Assembly: GCA_005503065.1 (NCBI GenBank) | Contig: SCOE01000021.1 | Span: 1-64,000, forward strand | Reading direction: 5' to 3' | Source of the DNA: Comamonadaceae bacterium ALPHA2B | Lineage (GTDB): Bacteria; Pseudomonadota; Gammaproteobacteria; Burkholderiales; Burkholderiaceae_C | DNA length: 64,000 nucleotides | In this document: piece by piece, positions 8,748-16,961 of the stretch | Numbering within the stretch: position 1 is the first letter of the stretch | Layout of the letters: each line of letters opens with the position of its first letter | Made by a program: the position numbers and the translations under genes | Notes under the pieces: model-generated | What the model was told of the DNA's origin: nothing | Database searches by the model: none | The model's input: the letters and a program-made list of their open reading frames with translations, nothing else

Positions 8748-9080
8748 GGTGCAGGGTCTTCAGCCGGCCTTCGCCACGCGCCGCCCGGCCTCGACACGGG
8801 GCCTCGGTCGGGCGGCGGTGGGTGGGCGGCGGTGCGACAGCATGGGGACGGACTGTAGGAATGGGGCCCTGCCGCACACAATGGCACGGCCGGGCCTCGC
8901 GTTCGATCATCGAACACCACGCGGCGATCATCGAACGCATGCCGGGTTTGCCCTAGTCCGGTGCAGCTCGCCCCGGCGTGGGGAACGGGCAGCTCGCAGC
9001 GCTGCAAACAGGCGGCCCGGCAAGCGTGCAACCCGCTGCCGGCGCCGACCCGGCAGCCAGGAATCAGGCGGCTCTGAACA
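8748..9080. other. Upstream region of the quiC operon
   Basis: This stretch lies between the quiC start and the 3' end of the second aroE-like gene. It holds no convincing gene. It contains the three-half-site operator at 8901-8936, listed separately, which places the quiC promoter within the first 150 bp upstream of quiC. The remainder, about 8940-9080, shows nothing I can name. Confidence 0.6.
8901..8936 (-). promoter_or_regulatory. Putative IclR-type (PobR/PcaU-like) operator of quiC
   Basis: GTTCGAT-C-ATCGAAC at 8901-8915 is a perfect inverted repeat. The 11-mer GATCATCGAAC inside it (8905-8915) recurs in direct orientation at 8926-8936, exactly 10 bp later. Two palindromic half-sites plus a third half-site 10 bp away is the published operator layout of the IclR regulators PobR and PcaU. 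The site lies about 155 bp upstream of quiC, and an IclR gene lies 1.4 kb away. Confidence 0.75.
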
Positions 9081-9153
9081 AAGTGCAATCGGCCTCCAGC
9101 CCCCGTCTGTCGGGCGCTGCGGCCAAATTCGTCACGAACGTTACGATCTGCCG
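9081..9153. repeat. Dispersed 73-bp 3'-end repeat, copy A
   Basis: This aligns without gaps to 45942-46014, with about 55 of the first 70 bases identical. Both copies begin within 20 bp of the stop codon of a minus-strand gene, here the second aroE-like gene, in the same relative orientation. The end nearest the gene holds a small palindrome, GTCACG-AA-CGTTAC. Confidence 0.75.
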
Positions 9154-9167
9154 AACCCGGCAGCGGT

Positions 9168-10079
9168 TCAGGCGCCGGGGTGCCGCACGGGCAACCGGAT
9201 CTCGCCCGCCAGTGCCGGCGGGTAGATCAGCGTGCGGATGAAGTCCGCGTCCTCGCGCACCACCTCGGCCGCCTCGTGCAGGCCGAAGTAGTCCATGTAG
9301 TGCGACATCTGCTGGATCAGCATCTCGAAGCCCGGCTGCGCCTGCAGGCCGCGGGCGCGGGCCGCCTGCACCAGCGGCGTGGGCTGGTTGCGCAGCAGGA
9401 TGTCGAACAGGGCGGCATGCGGCGCCATGCGGCCCACGTCGCAGGGCAGCGGGTCGTCGGGCTTCAGGCCCAGCGAGGTGGCGTTGATGACCAGGTCGTA
9501 ACCGGCCGGATCGGCGTCCGGCGCCACGACCACCGTGGCGTCGAAGGCGGCATCGATGCGGGCCGCCACGCCGGCGGACTTGCCGGGCGCCGGGTCGTGG
9601 AAGGCGATGTGGCGCGCGCCGTTCTCGCCGCCGCCCTCGGCCAGCGAGACACCCACCGCCGCCGCGCTCACGCCCGCCCCCAGGATCAGCACGCGCTGGC
9701 CGCGGAAGGGAATGCCGAAGCGGTCGAGCGCGCCGACGATGCCCTCGCCGTCGAACAGGTCGCCCTCCAGCTCGCCCGTGTGCGTGCGGCGCACCACGTT
9801 GACCGATCCCGCGATGCGCGCGAAGAGGCCACAGCCGTCGAGCAGGTCGACCGCCAGCGGCTTGTGCGGCGGCGCGATCACCATCCCCTTCACGTTGCGC
9901 GCCAGGAAGCTCGCCTTGAGCCAGACCGCGAAGTCGCGCGCCCGCACCTGCACCGGCACCATCACCGCGTCGATGCCGCAGCGCTCGAACACCGCGTTGA
10001 ACATGCGCGGCAGCCGGACGTTGGTGACCGGATCGCCGGGAATCAGGTAGAGGTCGGTGTTGCCGTGGATGTCCGCCAT
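9168..10079 (-). CDS. Shikimate dehydrogenase family (AroE-like) 2
   Basis: This is a 303 aa AroE-fold protein, only distantly similar to the copy at 4462. The catalytic lysine lies in APPHKPL, Asn in GSVNVV, Asp in GDLFDGEG, and the Rossmann loop in ILGAGVSAAA near residue 128. As in the first copy, the N-terminal serine pair of classical AroE is missing (PGDPVTNVRLPRMFN). The ATG at 10079 was chosen because the AroE fold begins there. The reading frame stays open further upstream through a (CTG)n run that would add a poly-leucine stretch. It is divergent from the IclR gene and likely under its control. Substrate is unproven. Confidence 0.82.
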   Translation of the reverse strand: MADIHGNTDLYLIPGDPVTNVRLPRMFNAVFERCGIDAVMVPVQVRARDFAVWLKASFLARNVKGMVIAPPHKPLAVDLLDGCGLFARIAGSVNVVRRTHTGELEGDLFDGEGIVGALDRFGIPFRGQRVLILGAGVSAAAVGVSLAEGGGENGARHIAFHDPAPGKSAGVAARIDAAFDATVVVAPDADPAGYDLVINATSLGLKPDDPLPCDVGRMAPHAALFDILLRNQPTPLVQAARARGLQAQPGFEMLIQQMSHYMDYFGLHEAAEVVREDADFIRTLIYPPALAGEIRLPVRHPGA

Positions 10080-10150
10080 GAAGAGCCTTGGTTTGCCAGC
10101 TGCGGCGTTCAGGTATGCGCCGCGTCGCGTTCGATGAGGATCGCCTTGCC

Positions 10151-10182
<32 letters not shown>

Positions 10183-10231
10183 GGCGGGGTCGCGGTACGC
10201 ACTGTACGCGGCGGCGCATGCCCGGTGTGTC

Positions 10232-10250
10232 CGATGATCGTGCATCATCG
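10232..10250. promoter_or_regulatory. Inverted repeat in the aroE-like/iclR divergent region
   Basis: CGATGAT-CGTGC-ATCATCG has perfect 7-bp arms and is followed by GAGCGAAC. The half-site resembles ATCATCGAAC of the quiC operator. It lies 41 bp before the chosen IclR start, so it could serve for autoregulation. Confidence 0.5.
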
Positions 10251-10290
10251 AGCGAACAGCGCTCGTTCCATCGCCCACGCACCACCCGAC

Positions 10291-11121
10291 ATGCCCTCCC
10301 GCGCGCGCACCCACCTCGCCACCCCAGCCGACGAGGACGCCGACAACACGGATGCGGTGCCCGCGGGCCTCGACCGGCGCGACTGGATCGCCGGCCTGGA
10401 GCGCGGCGTCGGCATCATCGAGGCCTTCGACGATGCCCATCCCCGCATGACCGCCAGCGAGGCCGGCCAGCGCACCGGCATGACCCGCACCGCCGCGCGC
10501 CGTTATCTGCTGACGCTGCAGCACATGGGTTACGTGGCCAGCGACGGCAAACTGTTCTGGCTCACGCCGCGCGTGCTGCGCCTGGGCCAGTCTTACCTCG
10601 AATCGGCGCGGCTGCCGCGCATCGTGCAGCCATTCCTGCAGCGCGTGGCCGCCGGCACGCACGAGACCGCCTACCTCAGCGTGCTCGACGGCGACGAGGT
10701 CGTCTACATCGCGCGCAACGGCCCCAACCGCAGCATGAACACGGGCTATGTCCTGGGCGCGCGCGTGCCCGCCCAGGTGACTGCCTCGGGCATGCTCATG
10801 CTGGCCCTGCGGCCCGACGCCGAACTGGCGCACTGGCTGGAGACGCACGAGCTGAAGGTCTTCACCTCGCACACCATCGCGAGCAAGGACCAGATGAAGC
10901 TCGAATTCGCCCGCATCCGCGCCCAGGGCTGGGCGCTGTCGGAACAGCAGCTGGACTTGAACTCACGCGGCATCGCCGTGCCGCTGCGCGACCGCCACGG
11001 CGAGTTGGTGGGGGCGCTGAACATCACCATGCCCATCGGGAATGAAGGCAGCGAGGACGCGGTGGCGCGGGTGTTGCCGGTGCTGCGGGAGACCGCGCAG
11101 GCGATGAGGAATCTGATTTGA
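10291..11121 (+). CDS. IclR-family transcriptional regulator (PcaR/PobR-like)
   Basis: This is a 276 aa regulator. Residues about 30-90 are the winged helix-turn-helix (GLERGVGIIEAFDD, then TGMTRTAARRYLLTL). Residues about 100-270 form the IclR effector domain (YLSVLDGDEVVYIARN, ARVPAQVTASGMLML, LNSRGIAVPLRDR). It has the tone of PcaR/PcaU/PobR proteins, which sense aromatic acids such as protocatechuate. The ATG at 10291 has no good Shine-Dalgarno; a GTG at 10225 in frame is the alternative. Control of the quinate/shikimate genes is inferred from adjacency and from the operators at 8901 and 10232. Confidence 0.87.
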   Translation: MPSRARTHLATPADEDADNTDAVPAGLDRRDWIAGLERGVGIIEAFDDAHPRMTASEAGQRTGMTRTAARRYLLTLQHMGYVASDGKLFWLTPRVLRLGQSYLESARLPRIVQPFLQRVAAGTHETAYLSVLDGDEVVYIARNGPNRSMNTGYVLGARVPAQVTASGMLMLALRPDAELAHWLETHELKVFTSHTIASKDQMKLEFARIRAQGWALSEQQLDLNSRGIAVPLRDRHGELVGALNITMPIGNEGSEDAVARVLPVLRETAQAMRNLI

Positions 11122-11150
11122 AGGGAAAACGAAGCGTCTTCACACTGGCG

Positions 11151-11181
11151 GCATGCCGGAATCGATGATCTTCCGGCATGC
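11151..11181 (+). terminator. Hairpin downstream of the iclR gene
   Basis: Eleven-bp perfect arms GCATGCCGGAA and TTCCGGCATGC enclose a 9-base loop, 30 bp after the iclR stop. There is no T run after it, so it may be an mRNA 3'-end stem rather than a classical terminator. Confidence 0.5.
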
Positions 11182-11916
11182 TGAGCTTCGACCGTTCCGC
11201 GCAACTGTGGCAGGGCAATTCTCCTGCCGTTCCGTGAATTCGCTCCACCAAGATCTAGTCTGAATCCATCGCGTTGCAAGCAGAAGCTATTCCATGGAAA
11301 GAAGAATCGACATACCCCTTGCAGAAAAATCGATGATGTAATTCGTCGAAATCAAATGTGATGATGCGCTTCAGCGATTCCGGGAAGACGTTTTAGAAGA
11401 AATAACGCCAAAAGCCGTCGATGTGCCATTGATTTGGGTTACCGGCAATTCGTACACCGACAAACCCTCCGCATCGGCAAAAGGCTGCAGAAATTCGATG
11501 ACCTTGCTCGCCGGAACGCCCGAACTGGCAAGGGCGGCCCAGTGGCATTCGATCAGGCGCTGGTGCACTCGGGCTGGCGCAGCTGAACGCTGTGAACGCC
11601 CCCATTGGAACATTGCGACGACTGTTTTCAACGCCACCACGATACATCTCCTGAATTGCTGACAATGGCGGGCTTTGCCTCATGGGTGCCAGTGCTGACA
11701 AAGTGCTTGTTTCAAAATGTACTGCCTGCACCGCGTTATTGCACATGCGTCTGTGAAGAATTTGGCAGACATCGGACTCAAGTTTCGCGTCAGGTGGCCG
11801 ATATAGGCCCCCGCGTAAGCCCTGTCTTACATCATTAATGGGAACGGCTTAAATCCAGTCCAGCGCCCGTCGTCCCATGACAACCCATTCGCCGCAGGCG
11901 AATCATCGCGCCCCCA
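11182..11916. other. AT-richer stretch with no clear gene
   Basis: This 0.7 kb is visibly less GC-rich than its surroundings. Reading frames exist on both strands but none has a family signature or a ribosome site. One minus-strand frame (11371-11640) has a protein-like end (HWAALASSGVPASKVIEFL, then LPVTQINGTSTAFGV) and may be the relic of a lost gene. The region could be a decayed insertion, but no terminal repeats were found. Confidence 0.5.
11371..11640 (-). pseudogene. Possible small hypothetical or gene remnant
   Basis: This is an 89-codon frame in the AT-richer stretch. The C-terminal two thirds look protein-like, while the N-terminal part (MVALKTVVAMFQWGRSQRSAAPARV) is basic and low in structure. 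I recognise no domain. There is no convincing Shine-Dalgarno and an overlapping frame is open on the other strand. It is listed only so the stretch is not left blank. Confidence 0.2.
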
Positions 11917-13095
11917 TTAATTCCGCACCAATGCGAGCGGCGCGGCCTTGCGGTGGAATTTCTCGTGGTACGCCGCAGCATCTGCCGTTGCGAGCAAGTC
12001 CTTCAGCATCGCGCCGCCTGGCGATATCTCGAAGCCCATCGATGCACCGATCTGAACGCGTGCGGCTTGCAGCTGTATGGGCGCTCGAATGGCTTGCTTG
12101 AGCCGCCCGCAGACGCGCCGGGCCGCCTCGACGTCGGAGACGCCGGTCAGGACCAGAACGAACTCGTCCCCGCCCACGCGCGCAATGAGGTCGTTGTCTC
12201 GACATTCGCGCCTGAGTCGGTTCGCGCTGACTCGCAGGACTTCGTCGCCGGCCTCGTGCCCATACGCATCGTTCACGGCCTTGAAGTTGTCGAAGTCCAA
12301 GGCAACGACCGTCAGCGGCGACTCGTAGTGCCTTTCGAATTGCTCATCGAGTGCTCGTCGATTCAGAAGGCCGGTGAGCGGGTCGAGGTCCGCCGACTCC
12401 TTCAGCCCCTGGATACTCGCCTTGCTGCGCCGAAGCAGCGACGACGCATAGACGACGCTCCAGATCAGAAACACGGAGAACGCGCCGGCGACCATGCCGG
12501 CGCCGACCAGGAGCCGACGGTATTCGGCTGCACGCTCGTTGCTTCGGGTCTGCAGGAGCAGCCGCTCCTGCGCCTCGATCTCCGCAAGCAGCTCCCGCAG
12601 GACCTTCGCCGAATCCTGCTCCACGCGTGGTCTCAGGCTCGCAAGAAGCGCGGCCTGCCCATCGCGCTCGGCAATGACGGCACTGCTGCTCATCCATCCC
12701 ACCAGTTCCGCCACCTCGGCACGCAGCGCAAAAGCTCGCCCGGCCTGTGTCCCGCCATCCTGAACGAGCACTTCCAGGCGCTGAGAAGCGTCGGTCGCGT
12801 TCCGCGCAGCCGCCCGGGTGCGAGCCAGGTATGCGGCCTCCGGTGAGATCGCATAGTTGCGCAGGGCCAGGCTCCCGCGAAGCACCTCCGTGCGGACCGT
12901 CGCGATTTCATCGAGCGCCTCGTAGGTGTGCTGAACCCAGCGGCTTGCCGATTGATACCGGCTTGCGGTCATGACAAGAAGTGCACTGCCCGCGGCAACA
13001 AGAAAAAGCGCCACGAGCTGTGTAAGCAGCAGCACCCGCGCGATGGGCCGGAGCATTTGATTTGCGGGAGAGGCGGGCATACGAGTAGCGGCCAT
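11917..13095 (-). CDS. Membrane-bound diguanylate cyclase (GGDEF) with periplasmic sensor
   Basis: This protein of about 392 aa makes cyclic di-GMP from two GTP. TM1 (LLLTQLVALFLVAAGSALLV) and TM2 (VGAGMVAGAFSVFLIWSVVY) flank a periplasmic helical domain of about 160 residues that looks like CHASE3. A coiled linker leads into the GGDEF domain, which starts at DPLTGLLNRRALD and has the intact catalytic motif RVGGDEFVLVL. No EAL domain is present. The start is uncertain: ATGs at 13095, 13080 and 13056 all lack a clear ribosome site. It stands alone, so its stimulus and target are unknown. Confidence 0.88.
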   Translation of the reverse strand: MAATRMPASPANQMLRPIARVLLLTQLVALFLVAAGSALLVMTASRYQSASRWVQHTYEALDEIATVRTEVLRGSLALRNYAISPEAAYLARTRAAARNATDASQRLEVLVQDGGTQAGRAFALRAEVAELVGWMSSSAVIAERDGQAALLASLRPRVEQDSAKVLRELLAEIEAQERLLLQTRSNERAAEYRRLLVGAGMVAGAFSVFLIWSVVYASSLLRRSKASIQGLKESADLDPLTGLLNRRALDEQFERHYESPLTVVALDFDNFKAVNDAYGHEAGDEVLRVSANRLRRECRDNDLIARVGGDEFVLVLTGVSDVEAARRVCGRLKQAIRAPIQLQAARVQIGASMGFEISPGGAMLKDLLATADAAAYHEKFHRKAAPLALVRN

Positions 13096-13130
13096 GGCAG
13101 GAAGGTCGGAATGTGCCAAGGTACGGCTCT

Positions 13131-13586
13131 TCAAGCTGCCGCAACGACCCTTCGCCACGCGATCTGCGGCGGCCTGACGGACGCACACACCGGACCGCCG
13201 TCCTTCATCGTTCCGACGATCCGGGCTTCGAGGGCGGCATGCGCATCGTCTGCCGCGCCGTCCACCAGCTCTCGCGGGATGTCCACCAGGCTGATCTTGG
13301 CCCTGCGCGCCCAGGATGTGCCGCTCTGACCGGCATAGGTGCCCGAGTTGAGGTAGACGAAGCGCTCGTGTGGCTGGCCCTGCGCGAAGGGCCCCCTGAA
13401 GTTGGCACCACCCGCGGGCAGCGGCGGACCCAGCGTCAACGTGATCGCGATCGACACCGCCTCATCGGTTGTCAGGAACGGCGGCAACAGCTCCTCGCGC
13501 CCGCGCTGCACGGCGAACACCACGCCCGGCGGTGGCGCCAGCACGGTAAGGACGACATGAAGGAGAGACTTTGCGTCGGAAGGCAT
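13131..13586 (-). CDS. DUF5990-family protein, 151 aa
   Basis: This small soluble protein has the layout I associate with DUF5990: an N-terminal strand pair around VLTVLAPPPGVVFAVQRG, a central GPFAQGQPHERFVYLNSGTYAGQ and a KISLVDIP strand at about residue 105. Function is unknown. The ATG at 13586 fits the family N terminus; the frame is open further upstream but that part is low-complexity. It is on the strand of the diguanylate cyclase, 35 bp before it, and could be co-transcribed. Confidence 0.65.
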   Translation of the reverse strand: MPSDAKSLLHVVLTVLAPPPGVVFAVQRGREELLPPFLTTDEAVSIAITLTLGPPLPAGGANFRGPFAQGQPHERFVYLNSGTYAGQSGTSWARRAKISLVDIPRELVDGAADDAHAALEARIVGTMKDGGPVCASVRPPQIAWRRVVAAA

Positions 13587-13876
13587 GGGGCGGAGTGTAG
13601 GCAGCCCGGCGCAGGCGAACGGACGGGCATTGGTCACCGGTACCGTGCTCGCGCACAGGCGCCTGGCAGGCGCGCTTTGGCTCTTGCGCGCCTGGCACCG
13701 CGTCATCGCATGGGGTTGGATGGATTCATCGACTCTCCGACCCGGGTGCTCAAGCCGCTCCTACAACCGGGGCGGCGAACGAGGGCGAGCGTCTACACAG
13801 TAAAGATGCGTGACGAAGCTTCAAGCCGTACGACGGCGCGCGCCGCATCGCGACGCCTACTGTTCAAGAAATCGAC

Positions 13877-14416
13877 GTGGAAGCGAAAGCCCCCGCCCCC
13901 CCCGGATTGCCGCACGGTCTGCAGGAGGCCCATCTGCAGCCGAAGTGGTACGACGGCCACGCCAGTCCGTTCTCGGTCATCGTCTTGGGGCTGTTGCTGG
14001 TGCTGGGCCTTTCCGGATGGCTGGGGCACGCCGGCCTCGAAAGCCGCTCGACCGAAGGCGCTGCCGCGAGCCTGCGCGTGGACATGCCCGATGTCATCCG
14101 GACCGGAGACTTCTTCGAGATGCTCGTGCATGTCCATGCCAAGCAGGACATCGGGCGACTGGAACTGGAGATCGAGCCGGCGCTGTGGCAGAACATCACG
14201 GTGAACGGCATGGTCCCCACGCCCGACAAGGAGTCGGGCGAAGACAGGAAATTCAGCTTCCAGTTCGGTGCGCTCCGGCCGGGGCAGGACGCCCTGATCA
14301 AGGTGTCGGCGCAGGTCAATCCACGGCTCTTCGGCAAGGTGGAAGGAGAGATCCGGCTGAAGGACTCGGGCCGGCCGCTGGCCACGATGCATCGCTCGAT
14401 GAAAGTGCTCTTCTGA
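13877..14416 (+). CDS. Single-pass membrane protein of unknown function
   Basis: This is a 179 aa protein with a short cytoplasmic N terminus, one transmembrane helix (FSVIVLGLLLVLGLSGWLG, residues about 33-51) and a periplasmic domain of about 125 residues. That domain is beta-rich and reads like an immunoglobulin-like fold (GRLELEIEPALWQNITVNG, then LRPGQDALIKVSAQV). I do not recognise the family. Its stop codon overlaps the start of the DUF421 gene by one base (TGATG), so the two are translationally coupled and probably act together in the membrane. Confidence 0.75.
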   Translation: MEAKAPAPPGLPHGLQEAHLQPKWYDGHASPFSVIVLGLLLVLGLSGWLGHAGLESRSTEGAAASLRVDMPDVIRTGDFFEMLVHVHAKQDIGRLELEIEPALWQNITVNGMVPTPDKESGEDRKFSFQFGALRPGQDALIKVSAQVNPRLFGKVEGEIRLKDSGRPLATMHRSMKVLF

Positions 14417-14901
14417 TGGAAATCGTCCTGCGCGCCACCGTCATGTTCGCGATCGTCTACCTGCTGGTGCGGGTGCTGGGCAAGCGCGAACTGGGACAGA
14501 TGACACCGTTCGAATTCATCGTGATGGTGGTGATCGGCGACCTGATCCAGCAAGGCATCACCCAGAACGATTTCAGCATCACCGGGGCCACCCTCGCCAT
14601 CTGCACCTTCGCCTTCTGGGGACTGGTGCTCAGCTGGTTCTCGTACCTTTCGCCGCGCGCCGCCCGCCTGCTGGAAGGCGAACCGCGGGTCATCGTGCGC
14701 CATGGCGAGGTGCTGCAGCACAGCCTGAGGCGCGACCGCCTGACGATCGGGGAAATACAGTCCGAGATGCGACTGGCCGGCATTGCGCAGTTGGCGGACG
14801 TCGATTGGGCCGTGCTGGAGCCCAACGGCAAGATCAGCTTCATCAAGGCGGAAGGCTCTGCGCAGCCTTCGGCGCAGCAGGATGACGCCAGCGCGGCCTG
14901 A
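14416..14901 (+). CDS. DUF421 (YetF-like) membrane protein, 161 aa
   Basis: The N-terminal hydrophobic part holds two to three helices and the DUF421 hallmark GKRELGQMTPFEFIVMVVIG. It is followed by the cytoplasmic domain with EGEPRVIVRHGEVLQHSLRR and QSEMRLAGI. The family is widespread with no firmly settled biochemical role. The start codon overlaps the preceding stop, so coupling is expected. Family members in Bacillus are linked to spore or stress envelope traits; here the coupled partner with a periplasmic domain is the main clue. Confidence 0.85.
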   Translation: MEIVLRATVMFAIVYLLVRVLGKRELGQMTPFEFIVMVVIGDLIQQGITQNDFSITGATLAICTFAFWGLVLSWFSYLSPRAARLLEGEPRVIVRHGEVLQHSLRRDRLTIGEIQSEMRLAGIAQLADVDWAVLEPNGKISFIKAEGSAQPSAQQDDASAA

Positions 14902-14924
14902 CCGGGCGTGAGGCACTGGCGGGG

Positions 14925-15815
14925 CTAGCGCAGGCTCTCGGACCAGGCCTGTTCGAACGCGTCGCAGAAGCTCTGCTGCAGCACGGACAGCGGCCGGTAC
15001 GCGTTGCGCAGGATGCGCACCTCCAGCGACTCCCTGCATCGGAACGGCCGCACCACCAGGTCGCCGAAGGAATGGCCGGCCACCGCGGCCCGGTCGACGA
15101 TCGCGATGCCCGCCCCCGCCTGGGCGAACCAGCACGCGCTGGCCGCGGAGCGCACTTCCACGTCGAGTTTGGCCGTGCGCGCCGCAGCCCCGTAGGCGCG
15201 GCGCAGGCTCTGCCCGTAGGGCGTTCCCGCCGGGGAGGAAATGACGCGTTCGCCACCCAGGTCGCGCGCAACGATCTCGCGCCTGGCAGCCAGGCGGTGG
15301 TCCTTGCGCATCACGCAGGCCAACCCGCAGGCGTAGCTGCGCACCGCCGACAGGTTGGGATGATCGATGGGCTGCATGGCGATGCCCAGATGCGCGCTCT
15401 GGTCGAGCAGCGCCTCCACCATGATCGGCGCGATCAGGATTTCCATGCTGACCTGGACGCGCTCGTGTCGCTCGTAGAGCAGCGCCACGGCGCGCGGCAC
15501 CAGGTGCGTGCCCAGGCTGGCGGAGACGGCGAGCCGCAAGACACCCGAACTCGGGTCGCCCAGGCTGCGCGTGACGTCGCGCACGCGCTCCACGCCGCGC
15601 CACAGCTTCTCCACTTCCTCGTACAGCTGCTGCGCCTCCGGGGTCGGCACCAGCCGCCCCTTGACGCGCTCGAACAGCACCAGCCTGCTCTGCCGCGCAG
15701 CGTGGGCCAGCAGCTTGCTCACGGCGGGCTGGGAGACATGCAGGACTTCGGCCGCCCCGCGGATGCTGCCGGTGAGCATCACGGCCCGGAACACCTCCAT
15801 ATGCCTCAGGTTCAT
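14925..15815 (-). CDS. LysR-family regulator, module 1
   Basis: This 296 aa protein has the LysR helix-turn-helix at residues 1-60 (MNLRHMEVFRAVMLTGSIRG, HVSQPAVSKLLAH) and a periplasmic-binding-like effector domain after it. The start at 15815 is the conserved MNLR. It is divergent from the Bug receptor at 15940 and shares its promoter region. It closely resembles the LysR at 19731, especially over the DNA-binding part and SRG/KGRL-PTPEAQ. Activation of the Bug/FAD-oxidoreductase genes in response to a small acid is inferred. Confidence 0.9.
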   Translation of the reverse strand: MNLRHMEVFRAVMLTGSIRGAAEVLHVSQPAVSKLLAHAARQSRLVLFERVKGRLVPTPEAQQLYEEVEKLWRGVERVRDVTRSLGDPSSGVLRLAVSASLGTHLVPRAVALLYERHERVQVSMEILIAPIMVEALLDQSAHLGIAMQPIDHPNLSAVRSYACGLACVMRKDHRLAARREIVARDLGGERVISSPAGTPYGQSLRRAYGAAARTAKLDVEVRSAASACWFAQAGAGIAIVDRAAVAGHSFGDLVVRPFRCRESLEVRILRNAYRPLSVLQQSFCDAFEQAWSESLR

Positions 15816-15838
15816 CGCTGCACCGCTTTCATTGCGCA

Positions 15839-15851
15839 TAACCAAAGGTTA
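15839..15851. promoter_or_regulatory. Putative LysR box, module 1
   Basis: TAACC-AAA-GGTTA is a perfect inverted repeat that also fits the T-N11-A rule for LysR sites. It sits in the 124-bp divergent gap, 24 bp before the LysR start and about 90 bp before the Bug receptor start. Confidence 0.55.
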
Positions 15852-15939
15852 AGGGATACGGCGTTCTTTTCAATTGATCGCCGGGCATCCGCGGCGAAGA
15901 ATTTCATCCGTTCGACCGACAACAAGGAAGGAGACATCT

Positions 15940-16926
15940 ATGAACGCGACTCGTCGCGCGGCCCTGCCATCGCGCCGGCTTGCCCTCCAGGCCCTCGGGC
16001 TCGCGAGCCTTGCGCCGGCATGGAGCGCATGGGGCCAGAGCTACCCCGAGCGCACCGTGCACCTGATCGTGCCGCAGACCGCCGGGGGCGCGGCGGACCG
16101 GTTGGCGCGCGTCCTCGCCGAGCGCCTGGAGGCGCGATGGAAGCGCTCGGTCATCGTCGAGAACCGGCCGGGCGGCGGCGTGGTGATCGGCAGCACGGCG
16201 CTGGCCCGCGCCACCCCCGACGGCCACACTTTCGGCCTGCTGGGCAGTTCGCTGAGCATCAACGCCGTGCAGCGCAACGACCTGCCCTACGACGCCGTCA
16301 AGGACTTCACCCCGCTGGCGCGGCTGGGCTACTACACCACGGTGCTCGTGGGCGCCAAGTCGCTGCCGGCCAACAACATCCAGGAGCTGGTTGCGCTGGC
16401 GAAGCGCCAGCCGGGCAAGCTCTCGTTCGGATCGAACGGCATCGGCACGGCGGCACAGCTCGCCGGTGAGCTGCTGTGCAACGCCGCGGGCATCGACATG
16501 CTGCACGTGCCCTACAACGGCGCGGCCAAGCTGTACACCGACATGGTGGGCGGCCTGATCCCGATGGGCTTCGCCGTGGCCAGTTCGGCCGAGCCCTTCG
16601 TGAAGGCGGAGCAGTTGAAGGTGCTGGGCGTGACCAGCGCCAGGAGGAGCCCGCTCTACCCCGACTGGCCCGCCATCGCCGAGACCTACCCCGGCTACGA
16701 GGTCGTCAACTGGGCGGGGCTGTGCGGCCCCGCCGGCATTCCGGCCGCGGTGGCGGGCAAGATCGCCGCGGACGTCGTGGCGCTGCTGAAGGACGAGCAC
16801 GTCGCCCGCCTGATGGCCGACATGGGGTTCGAGGTGGCGACCCTGCCCCCGCAGGAATTCGGCCGCTTCGTGCGCGACGAGATCCAGCGCTTCGCCAAGG
16901 TCACGCAGCCCGTGTCCGCCAGGTAG
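15940..16926 (+). CDS. Bug/TctC-family solute-binding receptor 1
   Basis: This is a 328 aa periplasmic receptor of the tripartite tricarboxylate transporter type. It has a signal peptide (about residues 1-32, a twin-arginine-like RR with a hydrophobic core, ending AWGQ), then YPERTVHLIVPQTAGGAADR, the Bug-family first strand and ligand loop, and NRPGGGVVIGS. The ATG is preceded by GGAAGGAGA. No TctA or TctB membrane gene lies nearby, so it is an orphan receptor. It may serve a distant permease or act as a sensor. The ligand is probably a carboxylate used by the downstream oxidoreductase. Confidence 0.92.
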   Translation: MNATRRAALPSRRLALQALGLASLAPAWSAWGQSYPERTVHLIVPQTAGGAADRLARVLAERLEARWKRSVIVENRPGGGVVIGSTALARATPDGHTFGLLGSSLSINAVQRNDLPYDAVKDFTPLARLGYYTTVLVGAKSLPANNIQELVALAKRQPGKLSFGSNGIGTAAQLAGELLCNAAGIDMLHVPYNGAAKLYTDMVGGLIPMGFAVASSAEPFVKAEQLKVLGVTSARRSPLYPDWPAIAETYPGYEVVNWAGLCGPAGIPAAVAGKIAADVVALLKDEHVARLMADMGFEVATLPPQEFGRFVRDEIQRFAKVTQPVSAR

Positions 16927-16961
16927 GCGCCGCGAGCCCCCCATTTCTTCCCGGTCGATCC

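Noticed and set aside
8940-9080. Possible small gene upstream of quiC
   Set aside because: Open frames exist on both strands but without ribosome site, domain or consistent codon pattern.
9081-9153. Copy A/B repeat as a conserved short peptide
   Set aside because: Both copies can be translated in one frame without a stop, but base differences fall at all codon positions and there is no start codon or ribosome site.
11423-11662. Plus-strand frame in the AT-rich patch
   Set aside because: It overlaps the minus-strand frame there and has no recognisable protein features.
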